A stretch of 43,663 bases of DNA from Thoreauomyces humboldtii (GCA_027596035.1 JADGJA010000094.1:1-43663); one strand, 5' to 3'. Counted from the first letter of the stretch, positions 31,264-42,254 are shown. Notes: generated by a model from the letters alone, not told the origin. Numbers and translations: made by a program.

Positions 31264-32204
31264 TTATGCCTTGGCTTGCGTGGTCTTGACTTCGCCATTT
31301 TCCATGCCAAAGTAGGCCCAGGATGCCATATTGCAGAAAAGCCCCGTCTCGACGATGCCCGGTATCCGAATGAGCCTCTCGTTGAGAGCAACAGGATCCT
31401 TGATGTCCCCAAAGTCGGCGTCGATGACAAAGTTGCCGTTGTCGGTAACGACAGGGCCAGCTTTCTTGACCGCCATCCGAAGCGTAGGCTTTGCACCGAG
31501 CGATTTGAGTTTCTGCAAGCAAGTCGGAACACGTATGAGGATGCAATCCCAATTTCCTGAACGTGAACTCTGTGCGGTCACTTCTGCGGTACAACTCACG
31601 CTCAAGATGGGCACGTAGACCATGGGGACGATCTCCAGCGGCACGCCTTTCTTCCACTGCTGACCCAGCACCTTCGAATCCTTTCGGTAGTCGGCGACCA
31701 CAACAAACTTCTTGGCACAGCTCGCCACCAGCTTCTCCTGCAGCTGACATGCTCCACCACCCTTGATGCAGTTCAGTTCCGAGTCGACCTCGTCGGCGCC
31801 ATCGAACGCAACGTCGATGGAGGGATGTTGGTTGAGTTCAGCGAGTGGAAGGTCATGTTCTACGATCAATTGTCGCGCTTGGAATGAGGTCGGGATGCAC
31901 GCTTTGATGGTCAGGGATTTGTCCTCCTTTACACGTTGAGCCAGCCGTTCGACGCAGAATACGACGGTGCTGCCGGATCCTGTTGAGGATGAGCGGGGAG
32001 TGAGAAAGTAGACCGAGAACCTGAGGAACTGAGTCTCGGTTTACCGATCCCTATGATCGATGTGCTGGCATCGACGTGCTTGTCGATGGCAGCGTAGGAT
32101 GCCTTTCGCTTGGCTGGTGACGCATGACTTTAGCTACGGCGTTCGCTGAAAGATGAAGTTGCTGGCTCCACACCTTCGTCGACTAGATCTTCGGAGGAGG
32201 ACAT
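31264..32204 (-). CDS. RKI1: Ribose-5-phosphate isomerase (RpiA/Rki1 type)
   Basis: Interconverts ribose-5-phosphate and ribulose-5-phosphate in the non-oxidative pentose phosphate pathway. Exons 32204-32174, 32113-32045, 31979-31600 and 31512-31264 join in frame to 242 aa, the usual length. The first intron ends CACCAG and produces EAKRKASYAAIDKHV. Next come GIGSGSTVVF, PTSFQARQLI, VAFDGADEVD (catalytic Asp), IKGGGACQLQEK (catalytic Lys) and VTDNGNFVIDA. The enzyme ends in QAKA. It shares a short divergent promoter with COG8, whose leader ORF starts only 127 bp away. Confidence 0.95.
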
Positions 32205-32330
32205 TTTTGTGAACGAAATGTCAAGTGTGTGACCAGTTGAAGGTTGCCCTCCCGAAGCATTTTGAGGGCGGCCGTGCGACATGGCGCGCAGGTTGCATCT
32301 TCACGATCTTCTCGCTGACACCACCGACCC

Positions 32331-32612
32331 ATGACAGCTGCTTCCTTCCCACCGACCGTTGATACTGAACCTGCAGGGATAGATGGCGGAGTAGCGCATC
32401 GACTTCAACTACCAACGGGTCATGAGCTGCTCATTCAGCTGCTGGACGAGACGGCCGAGGCCGCATCCTCCCCTAAATCACCGCAAACCCCTCACAATGC
32501 AAATCCTCCTCCAACACCCCACACGGCTAGCGATGAGAAGCTGCGGAGACCATCAATGATGACTCGGAAACCGTCGGTTCCTGTTCTATCGAAGGTGGGA
32601 AGAGGGACATGA
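32331..32612 (+). other. Upstream ORF overlapping the COG8 start by ATGA
   Basis: A 93-aa ORF (MTAASFPP...) in the leader of COG8. Its stop overlaps the next ATG as ACATGA at 32608-32612. Composition is Pro/Ser/Thr-rich with no domain. It may be a regulatory uORF, or the real N terminus of COG8 separated by a frameshift or unseen splice. Confidence 0.4.
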
Positions 32613-34774
32613 AGAGCTTCGAGCTTGGAGACAGCTGGGCTCACTCGGTACTCCAGCAGCGCAGCACCGCTCAGATTGTACGGCTAACATCGCAGCTGGC
32701 GGCGACTACGCTTTTCAGCAAGGATCTCTTTGTGGATCCAGAGTATCAGCAATATCTCGACCATCTCACATCATGTTCCCTCGACACGCTGAAGAACGAG
32801 CCAGCGAGCTTGACGCGCGAGGCTACTCGCTTGCAGCAGCAGCTGGCGGACCTGGCGTACACCGAGTATCGATCGTTTCTGCGTGCGAACGACTGCACGC
32901 GCACGATACAGGATACCTTTGCTGGACTGGAGGATCGTATCGGAGCGCTGACCGACATGCTACCTGACCTGGAGAAAGCGTGTACCACGTTTGCAACGTC
33001 AACGGCGCGCGATGTACTGAAGGATAGGCGGCGTGAACATCTTGTCCTCAATCAGCATTCGAAACTAGTCGAAATCCTTGAGATCCCCCAGCTCATGGAC
33101 ACACTCATCCGCAACGGATATTACGACGAAGCGATGGATCTGCAGACGCATGTTCAGCGACTAGTACTTCGGCATCCTGACTATAAGCTCTTGAGATCAG
33201 TGGCAGGAGAGCTGGATGCTGCCACAAAAGTTATGCTGACGCAGCTCGTAAATCTGCTGAAGGGGGATGTCAAGCTGCCGCTATGCATTCGGGTGATGGG
33301 GTACCTTCGGCGCATGGAGGCAGTTCCAGAACCCGAACTGCGACTCATCTTTCTTCAACAACGGGATCAGTACTTCAAAAAACACATCGATGAGACATGT
33401 GGAACCAAAGGACTAGCGGGGGAAGCTGTGCGGGATCAAGTCGAGTACGTACGCAAGTACATTGATGTTTATCGAGAATGCTTTTTCGACATTGTCGCGC
33501 AATACCGCGCCATCTTTTCGGACGCTACATCTGCCACCGCGTCCCGCACATCTGGATCCAATACCATCTCGAAATCCACGCTTGTATACGACACCGCGGC
33601 TCACGCGACTCTCACCCACTCCATCCTCGCCTCCTACGCCATGCAACGCATTCAACAGCTCGTTGCTACATTGCAGGCACATCTACCACATATCAACGAC
33701 GCCAGCCAAATAGCATCTCTATGCACTCAGACCATGTACTTTGGTATGAGTCTAGGACGCGTAGGAATCGACTTTCGTGCCATCGTAGCAGGCCAATTCG
33801 AAGACGCGGTAGAAGCCATAGTGCTAAACGTCGTCGGGAGCGGCGTGCGTCAGTTTCTCGACTGGATAGCAGAGACTCGTGCAGCAACGGGTTTCGTCAA
33901 CACATCGGACATTGCTGCCGCCGCACCGAAACTCGGACGCGGCACAGGTCTGACCAATCACCCCTTCCTTCGAGCCATCTACGTCAAGCATTCCGCACCG
34001 CCTGTGTTGTCGAAGGCAGCAGCTCCCTCGACTCCGGACCGAGCCCGTCCAAACTCCCAACCTGCGGCGGTCCAGGCGCCTCCGAGCCTCCTCGCCCATC
34101 CACCCTTCGCTCACCTTCTGAACGCCTTCTTCGCAGGATACAACCAACTCCGTTGTCTACCCTCGCTCCGGCTTCAGCCACGGATCCAATCCGTCATTGC
34201 CACCCAACTCTCGCTCTGCTCCAACGCGCTATCCGACGCCTTCGCTACGTGGTGGGACGACTGGACGCAGGCCGATCGACTTGTGGGGGTGCTGGCCGCC
34301 ACGGCATGGTCCTTCGTCCTGGTTCCTGCGATTCTGGACGGTTTCGAGGTCGTGTACGGCGACAGCACCGCTCTTCCCAAGTTGACAGCGGACAAGTTCA
34401 CGTCCTCCATGGAGAGGTTCCTCGATGCCAACGATCTGAAACAACAGGACTCGGACGACGGAATGCCGATCTCGTCCGAGATCTTGGCTGAGTCTGTGCC
34501 GTCGTCGCCTGCACGTGACGGTAATCCCACTCATGAGCAGGCTCTCGACTCCGCGGCGGAAGCACCCGCTGGATTGGAAGAGAAGGAGCCTCAGCCGGCC
34601 GAAGCCCCGCAGCCCGCTACTGAACCCGTCTCTGACGCGAATGAACAAGTGGTAGTGGCGATTCCACCAGTCAGCGAGTCGGATTCCCACGAGTTGGAGC
34701 CATCACAGATACGGAACCGTGATTCCGAACCCGAAACTGCCGAGACGATAACTGATGCATCTAGTCGGGATTGA
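32609..34774 (+). CDS. COG8: Conserved oligomeric Golgi complex subunit 8 (COG8/Dor1)
   Basis: Subunit of the COG tethering complex that guides retrograde vesicles within the Golgi. A single-exon frame of 721 aa. The conserved Dor1 region fills residues about 35-320: YLDHLTSCSLDTLKNEPASL, then LADLAYTEYRSFLRANDCTR, LPDLEKACTTFA, LEILEIPQLMDTLIRNGYYDEAMDL and CIRVMGYLRRM. The C-terminal 130 residues are acidic and Glu/Pro/Ala-rich, a variable tail. The start is not certain, because an upstream 93-aa ORF overlaps it by four bases in another frame. It is divergent from RKI1. Confidence 0.92.
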   Translation: MKSFELGDSWAHSVLQQRSTAQIVRLTSQLAATTLFSKDLFVDPEYQQYLDHLTSCSLDTLKNEPASLTREATRLQQQLADLAYTEYRSFLRANDCTRTIQDTFAGLEDRIGALTDMLPDLEKACTTFATSTARDVLKDRRREHLVLNQHSKLVEILEIPQLMDTLIRNGYYDEAMDLQTHVQRLVLRHPDYKLLRSVAGELDAATKVMLTQLVNLLKGDVKLPLCIRVMGYLRRMEAVPEPELRLIFLQQRDQYFKKHIDETCGTKGLAGEAVRDQVEYVRKYIDVYRECFFDIVAQYRAIFSDATSATASRTSGSNTISKSTLVYDTAAHATLTHSILASYAMQRIQQLVATLQAHLPHINDASQIASLCTQTMYFGMSLGRVGIDFRAIVAGQFEDAVEAIVLNVVGSGVRQFLDWIAETRAATGFVNTSDIAAAAPKLGRGTGLTNHPFLRAIYVKHSAPPVLSKAAAPSTPDRARPNSQPAAVQAPPSLLAHPPFAHLLNAFFAGYNQLRCLPSLRLQPRIQSVIATQLSLCSNALSDAFATWWDDWTQADRLVGVLAATAWSFVLVPAILDGFEVVYGDSTALPKLTADKFTSSMERFLDANDLKQQDSDDGMPISSEILAESVPSSPARDGNPTHEQALDSAAEAPAGLEEKEPQPAEAPQPATEPVSDANEQVVVAIPPVSESDSHELEPSQIRNRDSEPETAETITDASSRD

Positions 34775-34889
34775 ACGATATCAAGTAATAAGATTGTTGG
34801 GAAAGCAGCAGCGAACTAGGGTGGTTGCGAAAACGGGATGTGCATGTGAAGGCAGAACGATCCCTCTTTTCTTGTCCGTTGTTGTTTTT

Positions 34890-36382
34890 CTACTCGCAGA
34901 AGGCACGGTAGGAAGTAAACGTGTCTTTACTCGAACCAGCGAGGGAGACGTCCGCACCCGCCGCGATGAAGAAGATGTAACCCCTCTTGGCATCCTTCTT
35001 GACTTTCTTCCCATCCGCCGCCGTAAACTCCAACGTGCCGTCACCGCTCGTAACGATGAGGATGGAGGGACCTTGGACACCGGCCACCTTCTCCTCGGCC
35101 GCTGCGTCAAGCGTGGTTCGGAGGATGGAGAACTCGGCGATTGGAGGGTCGTAGAGGGTCGAGTTGCGAGACCCCTTGTAAGGTTCTCCTCGCATGATCT
35201 GGGTATCGGCAGGACCATGATTATAAGTCAGACACTTGACGAGCGTCGACACGTCCTTGAACTTTGGCGTGAGTCCGGATCGGATCACGTTGTCGCTGGC
35301 TGCCATGCATTCGACGCAGTCTGGGTGGCCAATGAACGGGGTTCAGCAAACATGAAATTCCGAGCCGGATGGTTGCAATGGAAACACACCTCCAGAAAGA
35401 TACGCATGGGGTTCGTTGGCAGCGAGGAAGATGGACTCTCCCGGCGAAAGTTGCACGTAGTTCAGCAGGAACGCACAGAAAGATCCGACGTCGTGAGGGA
35501 ACTGGGTGTTGAGACGATCCACGAGCTCGTAGATGCCACCCTTCTTTTGCAATCCCTGGTCGTGAAGGCGAGCGATGAGGATGTCCAGCTGCGCCGCGAT
35601 GTCGACCTGCTTGCTCTCCATAAGCTTCTGAAAAAGGGCCCGCAGAGCGTCCTTGTTCTCCGTCTCGTCGTCCTGACACTTCCCTTGCGCTTGAGTCGTG
35701 AAGGCGGCGGCCGTTTCTTCTCCGACCAGGGCTCGGAACTCGGGAAAGTCTCTGAGGAAGTCGGCGATTTCGTGGAGAGGGCGGAAATTGATGAACGCTT
35801 CGAACGGCGTGAGCGCGACGGCCTACGCAGACGGCTTTGTGAGTCCAAGAACCTCATCATGCTTGCAGTCGTGCCATTCGTTTCCCAAGGCGTACCATCT
35901 CAGGCTTGTGGTTCGGGTCCTTGTAGACCTCTGGGTAGTTCTTGTGAAGGTCGGCAGCCAGGACCTTGTCGGGATGGGCCTGGATGGACAGGGCTTTCCT
36001 GATGGAGAGCACCTTGAAGAGGAACGGCAAGTCTCCTCCATATTCGGCAAAGATCTTCTTTCCCAGGTTCTGCTCGTTGAGGAGGTCCTTCAGGGGAACA
36101 TGGGTGTCGATGGTCTTCGAAGCTCCGTTAGGGTGCGTTCCCATCCACAGCTACAAGGGAAAAGATGCACCCACACACATGATGAGATGGATTGGCACGT
36201 GAAATTGGGCGGGACCGAATGACCCACTGCTTTACCTCTGCGTATGGCGTTTCCTTGTCGCATTCGAACGTTGAGCAGGCCGCGGCGAGCTCTGCGACCT
36301 TGCTCGCCGTTCCCACCTTGCCCCAGTCGTAGCACTGGCTGAGACATGTAAGTCGGATGACGGGTTCAGTTGATTCTAGCAT
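34890..36382 (-). CDS. PMI40: Mannose-6-phosphate isomerase, type I
   Basis: Interconverts fructose-6-phosphate and mannose-6-phosphate, supplying GDP-mannose for glycoproteins and cell wall. Exons 36382-36236, 36150-35896, 35822-35390 and 35320-34890 join in frame to 421 aa. Type I PMI motifs are present: CYDWGK near the N terminus, LWMGTHPNG across intron 1, SIQAHPDK with zinc ligands, YKDPNHKPEM across intron 2, LTPFEAF, and [20 protein letters not shown] across intron 3. The protein is cytosolic and zinc-dependent. It is convergent with COG8. The upstream side borders the retrotransposon-derived island. Confidence 0.95.
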
Positions 36383-36539
36383 GACGCTGATGTCCTCTAT
36401 CCAGGGTGTTGAGGGTTCTGCGAACTTAAAAGAAGCGAAAAAGAGACGTGGGAATTGCGAATGCGAGCGGTTTCCCCGTTTCCCACGGCGGCGGCGTGTT
36501 CAGGTCAAAGCCTCGCCATCATCATGTACCGCATGGTGA

Positions 36540-36968
36540 GTCATCTCCCGCTATTACGCTTCCTTCTGGCATCTCGAAGCCTAGATCCTTGACCAACTGC
36601 ACATCTTGCATAGCTTCAGAAACCACGGGGACCGTTGACCGAATCTGGCCATAGGAACTGTTTGAGCGTGGAGAAGAAGATACCGTACATGTACAGTATG
36701 ATTGAGACGAGAAGAAAAATGGTGCTGTGCCACCAGCACACGTTCGAACTCTACACTCCCCCTCAAGCATACTAAACTATACGAAGGGACAATAAGATAT
36801 GCGGGATCTAATATCATGCCCTGTACCCTCGTGGTACTATGCATCTCGAACGTCGCTGCAAAACCCTCCCGACAGTCGCCGCGGGCCGTGACTTGTGGAG
36901 GGAAAACGTGCGTTCGGGCATCAGCGTTCGCCGAGAACATCGCTGACGCTGCGGAGGCCGAGAAGTTG
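36540..36968 (-). mobile_element. Ty1/copia retrotransposon 3' remnant, copy A (pol end + LTR)
   Basis: Read on the minus strand, the pol tail QLLGLRSVSDVLGE (ending near 36921) is followed by the polypurine tract GAGGGGGAG (36764-36756). An LTR beginning TGTAGAG then starts at 36755. The LTR's far end is not defined; 36540 is only a guess. The stretch 36757-36968 is nearly identical to 38236-38453. Confidence 0.7.
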
Positions 36969-38144
36969 AGATCCAGGAACGAGCAGACGATTGCCAAGTC
37001 GCGGGAAAGAATCTGCGGTTTGGTCAAATATCGGGTGAGTTATGCCCGTTCGTAACTTCGCTTTTTTGGGCATCACAACGAGATCCCACATGCTTCGCCG
37101 CATGCAACTGTCTCCAGGAATCTCGTCGTCCAGGCAAGTGACAAGCGTGTCAGAATCGCCCAACGAGCTTGCAACGCCCACAAGCCTCGGGTGATGACCC
37201 CGCCTGCGCACGGTAGCGCACCATCCAGTCCCTAGATCGGCGCTGCCGTCGTTGTACTGCATGCTGACTTATGCTCTTTGCCCGCTGCGTCGACAATGTC
37301 AAAGTCGACGTACATCTGAGTCACCGCCCGCTCGTCGTCGTCTGAGTCCTGCGTCCATGGGACTAGCATAGGATCGAAGAAGGATGGCGTCTCACTCGGT
37401 TGGCAGGCGCCGACTTGATCGGGAAGGTTCATTTGAACAATTTGAACTGGGCGAACGTGTCGTTCTTTCTCGCTCTTGGTGACCGGTGTGGGGTCATGCA
37501 GGAAGCGATCTAGCACCTCCTGCTTCTCGAATGGGTCTTAACACCACGACGGCAGCGCTTGGTTCTCTACGCTGGCTGATGAACCAGCAATGACGTTCTG
37601 CAAGGCGTCATTGACGAGCATCATGGCAGAGCTGGCAATCTTCCTGATGAAAACGGACGAAGAGAGATCGAAGGGTGGCCCGCACAGGCTTGGGGCTTCA
37701 GTGTACGGAGACAATTCGTCAAGCTCGCGCCACAAACAAGCATAGCAGGAACAAGCGGTATCGGGATCGTACGTCTGAACGTCTGGGCGGTGGGTCAAAG
37801 ACGAAGGGTCCTGGAGAAGCTCCCAAAGCTCCGCCCGACGTTCGACGGCGGGATCGTGATGGTCGTCCTTAACGTCGTCGTAGACATCTGGGCTGCCTTC
37901 CTTGCCTCCGCCTGCGATGGCCGAAAGGTAGAAGGCGTTGAGAGGGGGACAGTTTGGCTCTTCGCTCGAAGGAGTGCCCCACACATAATCGGCGGGAGCC
38001 GGTCCGAACGTGCCTTCGGTGGCGTAGATCGTGTTGCGATAAGCGAGAGGGAGTTGGGCACTCGCCTCCACTTGTAAAAGTGAAGATGTAATCCTCGGGG
38101 AGGAAGGTCCTCGTCGTTTCGATGGGATCGTCGGCCGCAGACAT
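36921..38144 (-). pseudogene. Broken gene between the two copia remnants
   Basis: On the minus strand, a plausible start MSAADDPIETTRTFLPEDY (38144) changes frame near a T4 run at about 38085. It then runs in a second frame (VEASAQLPLAYRN, YVWGTPSSEEPNCPPLNAFYLSA, CSCYACLWRELDELSPYTEAP) to TAA at 37540-37538. Past that stop the same frame continues (DPFEKQEVLDRFLHDPTPV, DFDIVDAAGKEH) to TAG near 37234. A last piece (YNDGSADLGTGWCATVRRR) sits in another frame and runs into copia pol sequence. I recognise no family. Several frame breaks and the transposon flanks argue for a decayed host gene. Unusual splicing is the alternative. Confidence 0.5.
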
Positions 38145-38149
38145 GTTAG

Positions 38150-38605
38150 GTAGTGTGGAAAGAGAATAGTTCGCTGGAGGGAAGAGGGGAAGTCCCTCGG
38201 ACCCTGAGCGTATATGTACATGATTGAGTCTACACTTTCCCTCAAGCATACTACTGGTAAACTATACGAACGGATAATAAGATATGCGGGATCTAATATC
38301 TTGCCCTGTACCCTCGTGGTACTATGCATCTCGAACGTCGCTGCAAAACCCTCCCGACAGTCGCCGCGGGCCGTGACTTGTGGAGGGAAAACATGCGTTC
38401 GGGCACCAGTGTTCGCCGAGAACATCGCTGACGCTGCGGAGGCCGAGAAGTTGCACGAAATGCTGGACCTTGTGGCGGTCGAGTGCCTTTGTAAGGATAT
38501 TGGCAACGTTGTCGTCGGTGCCAAGCTTCGTGACGATGTAGTCGATGCGATTTCGGTCGGTGATCGCAAAGAACTTCAGCTGACTGACAACATGTTCGTT
38601 ACGCC
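38150..38605 (-). mobile_element. Ty1/copia retrotransposon 3' remnant, copy B (RNase H tail + LTR)
   Basis: Minus-strand translation gives the end of the copia RNase H region: QLKFFAITDRNRIDYIVTK, then NVANILTKALDRHKVQHF and LLGLRSVSDVLGE. The polypurine-like tract GAGGGAAAG (38243-38235) and an LTR starting TGTAGAC (38234) follow. The element is truncated upstream near 38605. It differs from copy A by a handful of substitutions and a short indel over about 210 bp. The LTR end is approximate. Confidence 0.75.
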
Positions 38606-38606
38606 A

Positions 38607-39675
38607 AGCTTATTTTTCTTGGGCTTCCACCAAGTCTACTATTTCCGAGTGACCTCCGGTTTGTGCTCCTTCAAGAAGCGGTCTGGTCTCCCAACCTTTG
38701 TCCAAGAGTAACCGCACCACCTCAACGTGTCCGTTTCTTGCAGCCACAAATGCTTCCCAATTTTCAGGCCCGATCCTCCCAAGGGGGATGGGCTCGAACG
38801 GGAAGGGACGGAACCCTTCGTCAAGGTATCGAGCAACAATCCCTACGCAGGCAGCTCGAGCAGTAGCCAGCATCACCTTGCGATATCCTCCATTTCTGGC
38901 AATGGACAATGTGTGGGGATTGTCACTGCGTGCCCGCATGAATATCCATACTGCTGTGTCCAAACAGCCCCGATCCAGAGCCGCAGTCACTACATTTGTG
39001 TAGTGCCGGTCATCCAGTCCTCCTGGCCAGAGGAAGAGACAGCACCCGGACGCAGTCCGGATAGGGATTTCCTTCCAAAAAATGTTCTCGCCATTGGTCG
39101 TAAAGGTGCTGCAAGAAAGAAACATGTAAGGGAACGGAGAGGCGGGAATTCTCCAAGATTCGAAAAACCAAGAAAACATACCTGGACCATTGCGTCCGAT
39201 CCACTTTCGATGGCTGCAACGACAATCTCGGCCGGTCGCGTAAAGTACATGCGAGGGTACGTGTTCGTACGGACGCCGTACAGTCCAGCGGCCACAAGAC
39301 GGTCGAAGAGCCCAGTATCACCCGTGCGGACCAAGTTCAGGAGCAAGCGACCCGCAATGCGCATCGGGTCTGGAAGAGGTTCGTCGGTGTGCTCCTCGTC
39401 CTCGCCTCGTCCTCGTTCTAGTCCTCGCCCTCGTCTGCGTCCTCGTCTGCGTCGCCACCACGCTCGAGGTCCAATGCAGCCTGCCCTTCCGGCGAGGCCA
39501 AGAATACTACGTGGGCAACGAAGCGGTCGGCCAGTAGCTGCAGCGGAAGTTTCTCTGCGAGGAGCCTGCTTGCCGAGCGCAGGCGGGCGAGCAACGTCCA
39601 GTCGGGGAAGACAGCCGTGCGGCCCGGGACAACGATGCTGCGCAGGATCTCCTCAGGAAGACTGTCGGGCAACAT
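38607..39675 (-). pseudogene. F-box-like/ankyrin-repeat gene with a frame disruption
   Basis: Exon 1 (39675-39459) starts MLPDSLPEEILRSIV, an F-box-like opening. Exon 2 (39369-39182) joins in frame (DPMRIAGRLLLNLVRTGDTGL). A good acceptor TTCTTGCAG at about 39113 opens the next exon, but in the spliced frame it stops within 35 codons (ARRTG stop). The ankyrin-like remainder (AALDRGCLDTAVWIF, AFVAARNGHVEVVRLLLDKGW, AQTGGHSEIVDLVEA) is in the next frame and ends at 38607, where copia sequence starts. Either a one-base indel near 39010-39110 breaks the gene or I have missed a splice. F-box/ankyrin proteins usually act as ubiquitin-ligase adaptors. Confidence 0.5.
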
Positions 39676-40351
39676 GTATCGAGGCGAGTGAAGGAGGGTG
39701 TGATGGAGCGCGATGGATGTCACGAAACAAGGCGATGACTAGGGCTGGACAAGGAACTAGACTAGATGAGAGAGACTGGAGGAGCGAGGAGGTATCTATT
39801 GAGATGACCTGTGTTGACGTGCTAACGGTCAACTCATCATGCAAGGGGAAAGGGGATAGGAAACAGCAAAGGGGCTGCGGCCACTGCTGCCTCTGAGGTT
39901 GGGAAGTGGACGGATGAGGGTGTGGTGGCGGTGGTGGTGGTGGTGGTGGGAGATCCGAGTTGGCGGTGAACGGGGAACGATCCCTGATTTGGGCAATGGC
40001 AGCGCGAGCTTCGCTGCGCATGGGTTCTGGCCAGTGACCAAAGGGATCTGCATCATCCTGAAGCATTCCGTGCGAGACTGGGAAGCGTCTCTCACTTGTA
40101 CGAAGACGATGCTTGATTGTCACAGACGGTGGATGTCACAAAATACAATTGTCTCCAGACTACATGGTGGTGGCTTGGTTGCTGATTTTCCTTGTCCTGT
40201 TGCAACGGGAGCTCTCGTTTGAGGTACTTTGAACGGAGCGCTGGTCGTTTCGTCGCCGTTTGAAGATCAGGGACGAAGCAAAGCTTCGGAGACGGCCCAA
40301 GTGCTACGAGCGCAGGGGCTCTGGCAGTCAAGACGACAGCAACATTCCGGC
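39676..40351. other. Divergent intergenic region
   Basis: Between the F-box/ankyrin gene (-) and the PLP decarboxylase (+). It includes a GGT trinucleotide repeat. No further gene is seen. Confidence 0.5.
39922..39950 (+). repeat. GGT trinucleotide microsatellite
   Basis: About nine GGT/GGC units in a row, in the non-coding region upstream of the decarboxylase. Confidence 0.85.
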
Positions 40352-41962
40352 ATGGATCCACACAGCAACGATCTTGCCGCTCTCTGGCCGACACTCTCCG
40401 AGTACGTACTTGGCCTCGAGAAGGAGGCTCGCACTCGTCGTCCAGCCGTAGGCGTGGAAGACTTGCGCGCGGAGATCCCTGCAACTCTACCCATCAAAGG
40501 AAAGGGCGTACTAGCAGCGTTGGAGCTCTTTCAACGGGCCATCGCTCCGGTGCTCTCCAACTGCGGCGGTCCCCGCTACTTTGGATTCATCATCGGTGGC
40601 GTCACGCCGGCAGCGCACTTGGGTGATGGTACGGTCGCAGCCAGCGAACGCAAGTCATGAAGGGAGAACTGATCTGGTCTTGCTTCTCTAGTCCTTGCGA
40701 CGAGCTTTGACCAGAATGTCATGACTGCTTCTGCGAGCGCTGGCTCAGCCGCCGCCAATGTGGAAGAAGCTACTTTGAACGTGAGGGAAATCAAATTGTT
40801 GTTGGGTGCATGCCACTAGGAAACTCATTCAGCGTTATCTCAGATGATCGTCAATCTTCTGGACCTTCCTGGCGAGTTCACTGGTCTGCTGACCTCAGGA
40901 GGGACAGGTTCAAACACTCTGGCGTTGGCTATTGCCCGACAGTGGATCGGAGCAAAGCACGGAGTCGACATTGCGGAGGACGGCCTTCAATCTTTGGGAG
41001 CCAGGCGCATAAGAATTTTGGCCACTCAACCTCATCAAAGCATCAACAAGGGATTGGCTACTCTTGGTCTCGGGCGTGCTACACAAGCCGTTCCTGGTAT
41101 CCTGGGAAGCCCAACTCAGATGGATCCCCAGGCGCTCGAGGTGGCTCTGTGTGCCTCAGCTGCAGATGAGTCCTCGACAGCCGGCTGCATCGTCGTCGTT
41201 CAGAGTGGAGACGTCAACTCTGGTACCTGCGATCTTCTTCCAGCCTTAGCAGCAGTTTGTCAGCGACACGGCGCATGGCTGCACGTGGATGGAGCAGCCT
41301 CGCTTCTCGCCCGCGCTTCTCCAACATACGCACATCAGCTCGCGGGTCTGGAACTGGCGGACTCGATCACGGGCGATTGTCACAAATGGTTCAACGTTCC
41401 GTACGATTGCGGGGTGCTTCTAACCCGCCATCGTGACCTTCACGCAAAAACCATGACAGCCGCAGCGGCCTACCTGTCCGCTCCTCCACCCTCGGCTTCT
41501 GGCCGACCGGCCTTTGCTCCCATCGACCTGGCAGTCGAGAACTCGCGAAGGTTCCGTGCCCTTCCCCTCTGGATGGCGCTCCAGGCTTACGGGAGGGACG
41601 GTTTCGCAGCGATCGTGGACAGGACGTGCGCGTTTGCCAAAGCCGTCGGAAGTTGGATAGAGGAGGATGACGTGGCAAAGACACGCTTTGAGCTGCTACT
41701 GCCAGTTGTGACCAACGCCGTGCTGTTCCGCGTTCGGCCCCGGCCAGACGTATCCCTAGACGTGGACTCTGTCCGTGCGAAGGCGGTGCTGGCCGCTGCA
41801 AACGATCTGGGCAAGGTGTTCATGACGGGAACGGTCTGGGAGGGTCGACCGGCGATCAGGATTGCTGTCGCGAACTGGAGAACAACGGTGGAGGATGACA
41901 TGGGGTTACTGAAGGAAGCCTTGCTTGTGGGTTACACGACTGCAGAGGCATCAACGTCGTAA
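40352..41962 (+). CDS. Group II PLP-dependent decarboxylase
   Basis: Exons 40352-40628, 40692-40780 and 40844-41962 join in frame to 494 aa. The N-terminal part has PRYFGFIIGGVTPAAHLGD, typical of the group II fold. TSGGTGSNTLAL binds the cofactor phosphate. HVDGAASLLA holds the Asp that contacts the pyridine nitrogen. DCHKWFNVPYDCGVLL contains the PLP-binding Lys (about residue 300). Members remove CO2 from aromatic, acidic or diamino acids, and the substrate cannot be fixed from sequence. No targeting signal is seen, so it is probably cytosolic. It lies just beyond the transposon island but is intact, with ordinary coding composition. Confidence 0.92.
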
Positions 41963-42254
41963 TATAAAGGGACGAGGAACTGAAACGCGGATCAAATCGG
42001 ATATAATACATTGGTAGAATACATTGATAGAATACATTGAAGCCTGACCGCCGCCTTGCTGGGGCCAGCTGTTCCTAGGGCATCCATGGCTACAGACAAT
42101 ATGTCGGCCATCTAACTGCTCTCATCGATGCGACGCAAGCTCAACGATTCGGTTTCTCGGCATCGTCTCATCAAATGTATGTTTACAAGGATGCCCAACC
42201 ATGTTCGTGAGGTATCAGCAAATGCGCTACGCCAGGTAGGTCTGGTCCTACTCC
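41963..42254. other. Intergenic between convergent genes
   Basis: Short 3' flank with tandem copies of an AGAATACATTG-like word at about 42014-42040. No gene is seen. Confidence 0.5.

Noticed and set aside
34755..36002. 415-aa open frame on the plus strand
   Set aside because: It is the antisense of PMI40, whose exons and motifs are unambiguous.
37541..38569. A single 343-aa intact gene on the minus strand
   Set aside because: Its first half is translated copia pol/LTR sequence in a shifted frame. Only the second half looks like host coding sequence.
39418..39458. Acidic DADEDADEGED tail as the C terminus of a short F-box protein
   Set aside because: Splicing from the GT at 39458 to the AG at 39370 restores a long frame with coherent sequence, so this tail is better read as intron.
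38727..39896. 389-aa open frame on the plus strand
   Set aside because: It is the antisense of the F-box/ankyrin gene. It is basic and Ser/Arg-rich with no domain.
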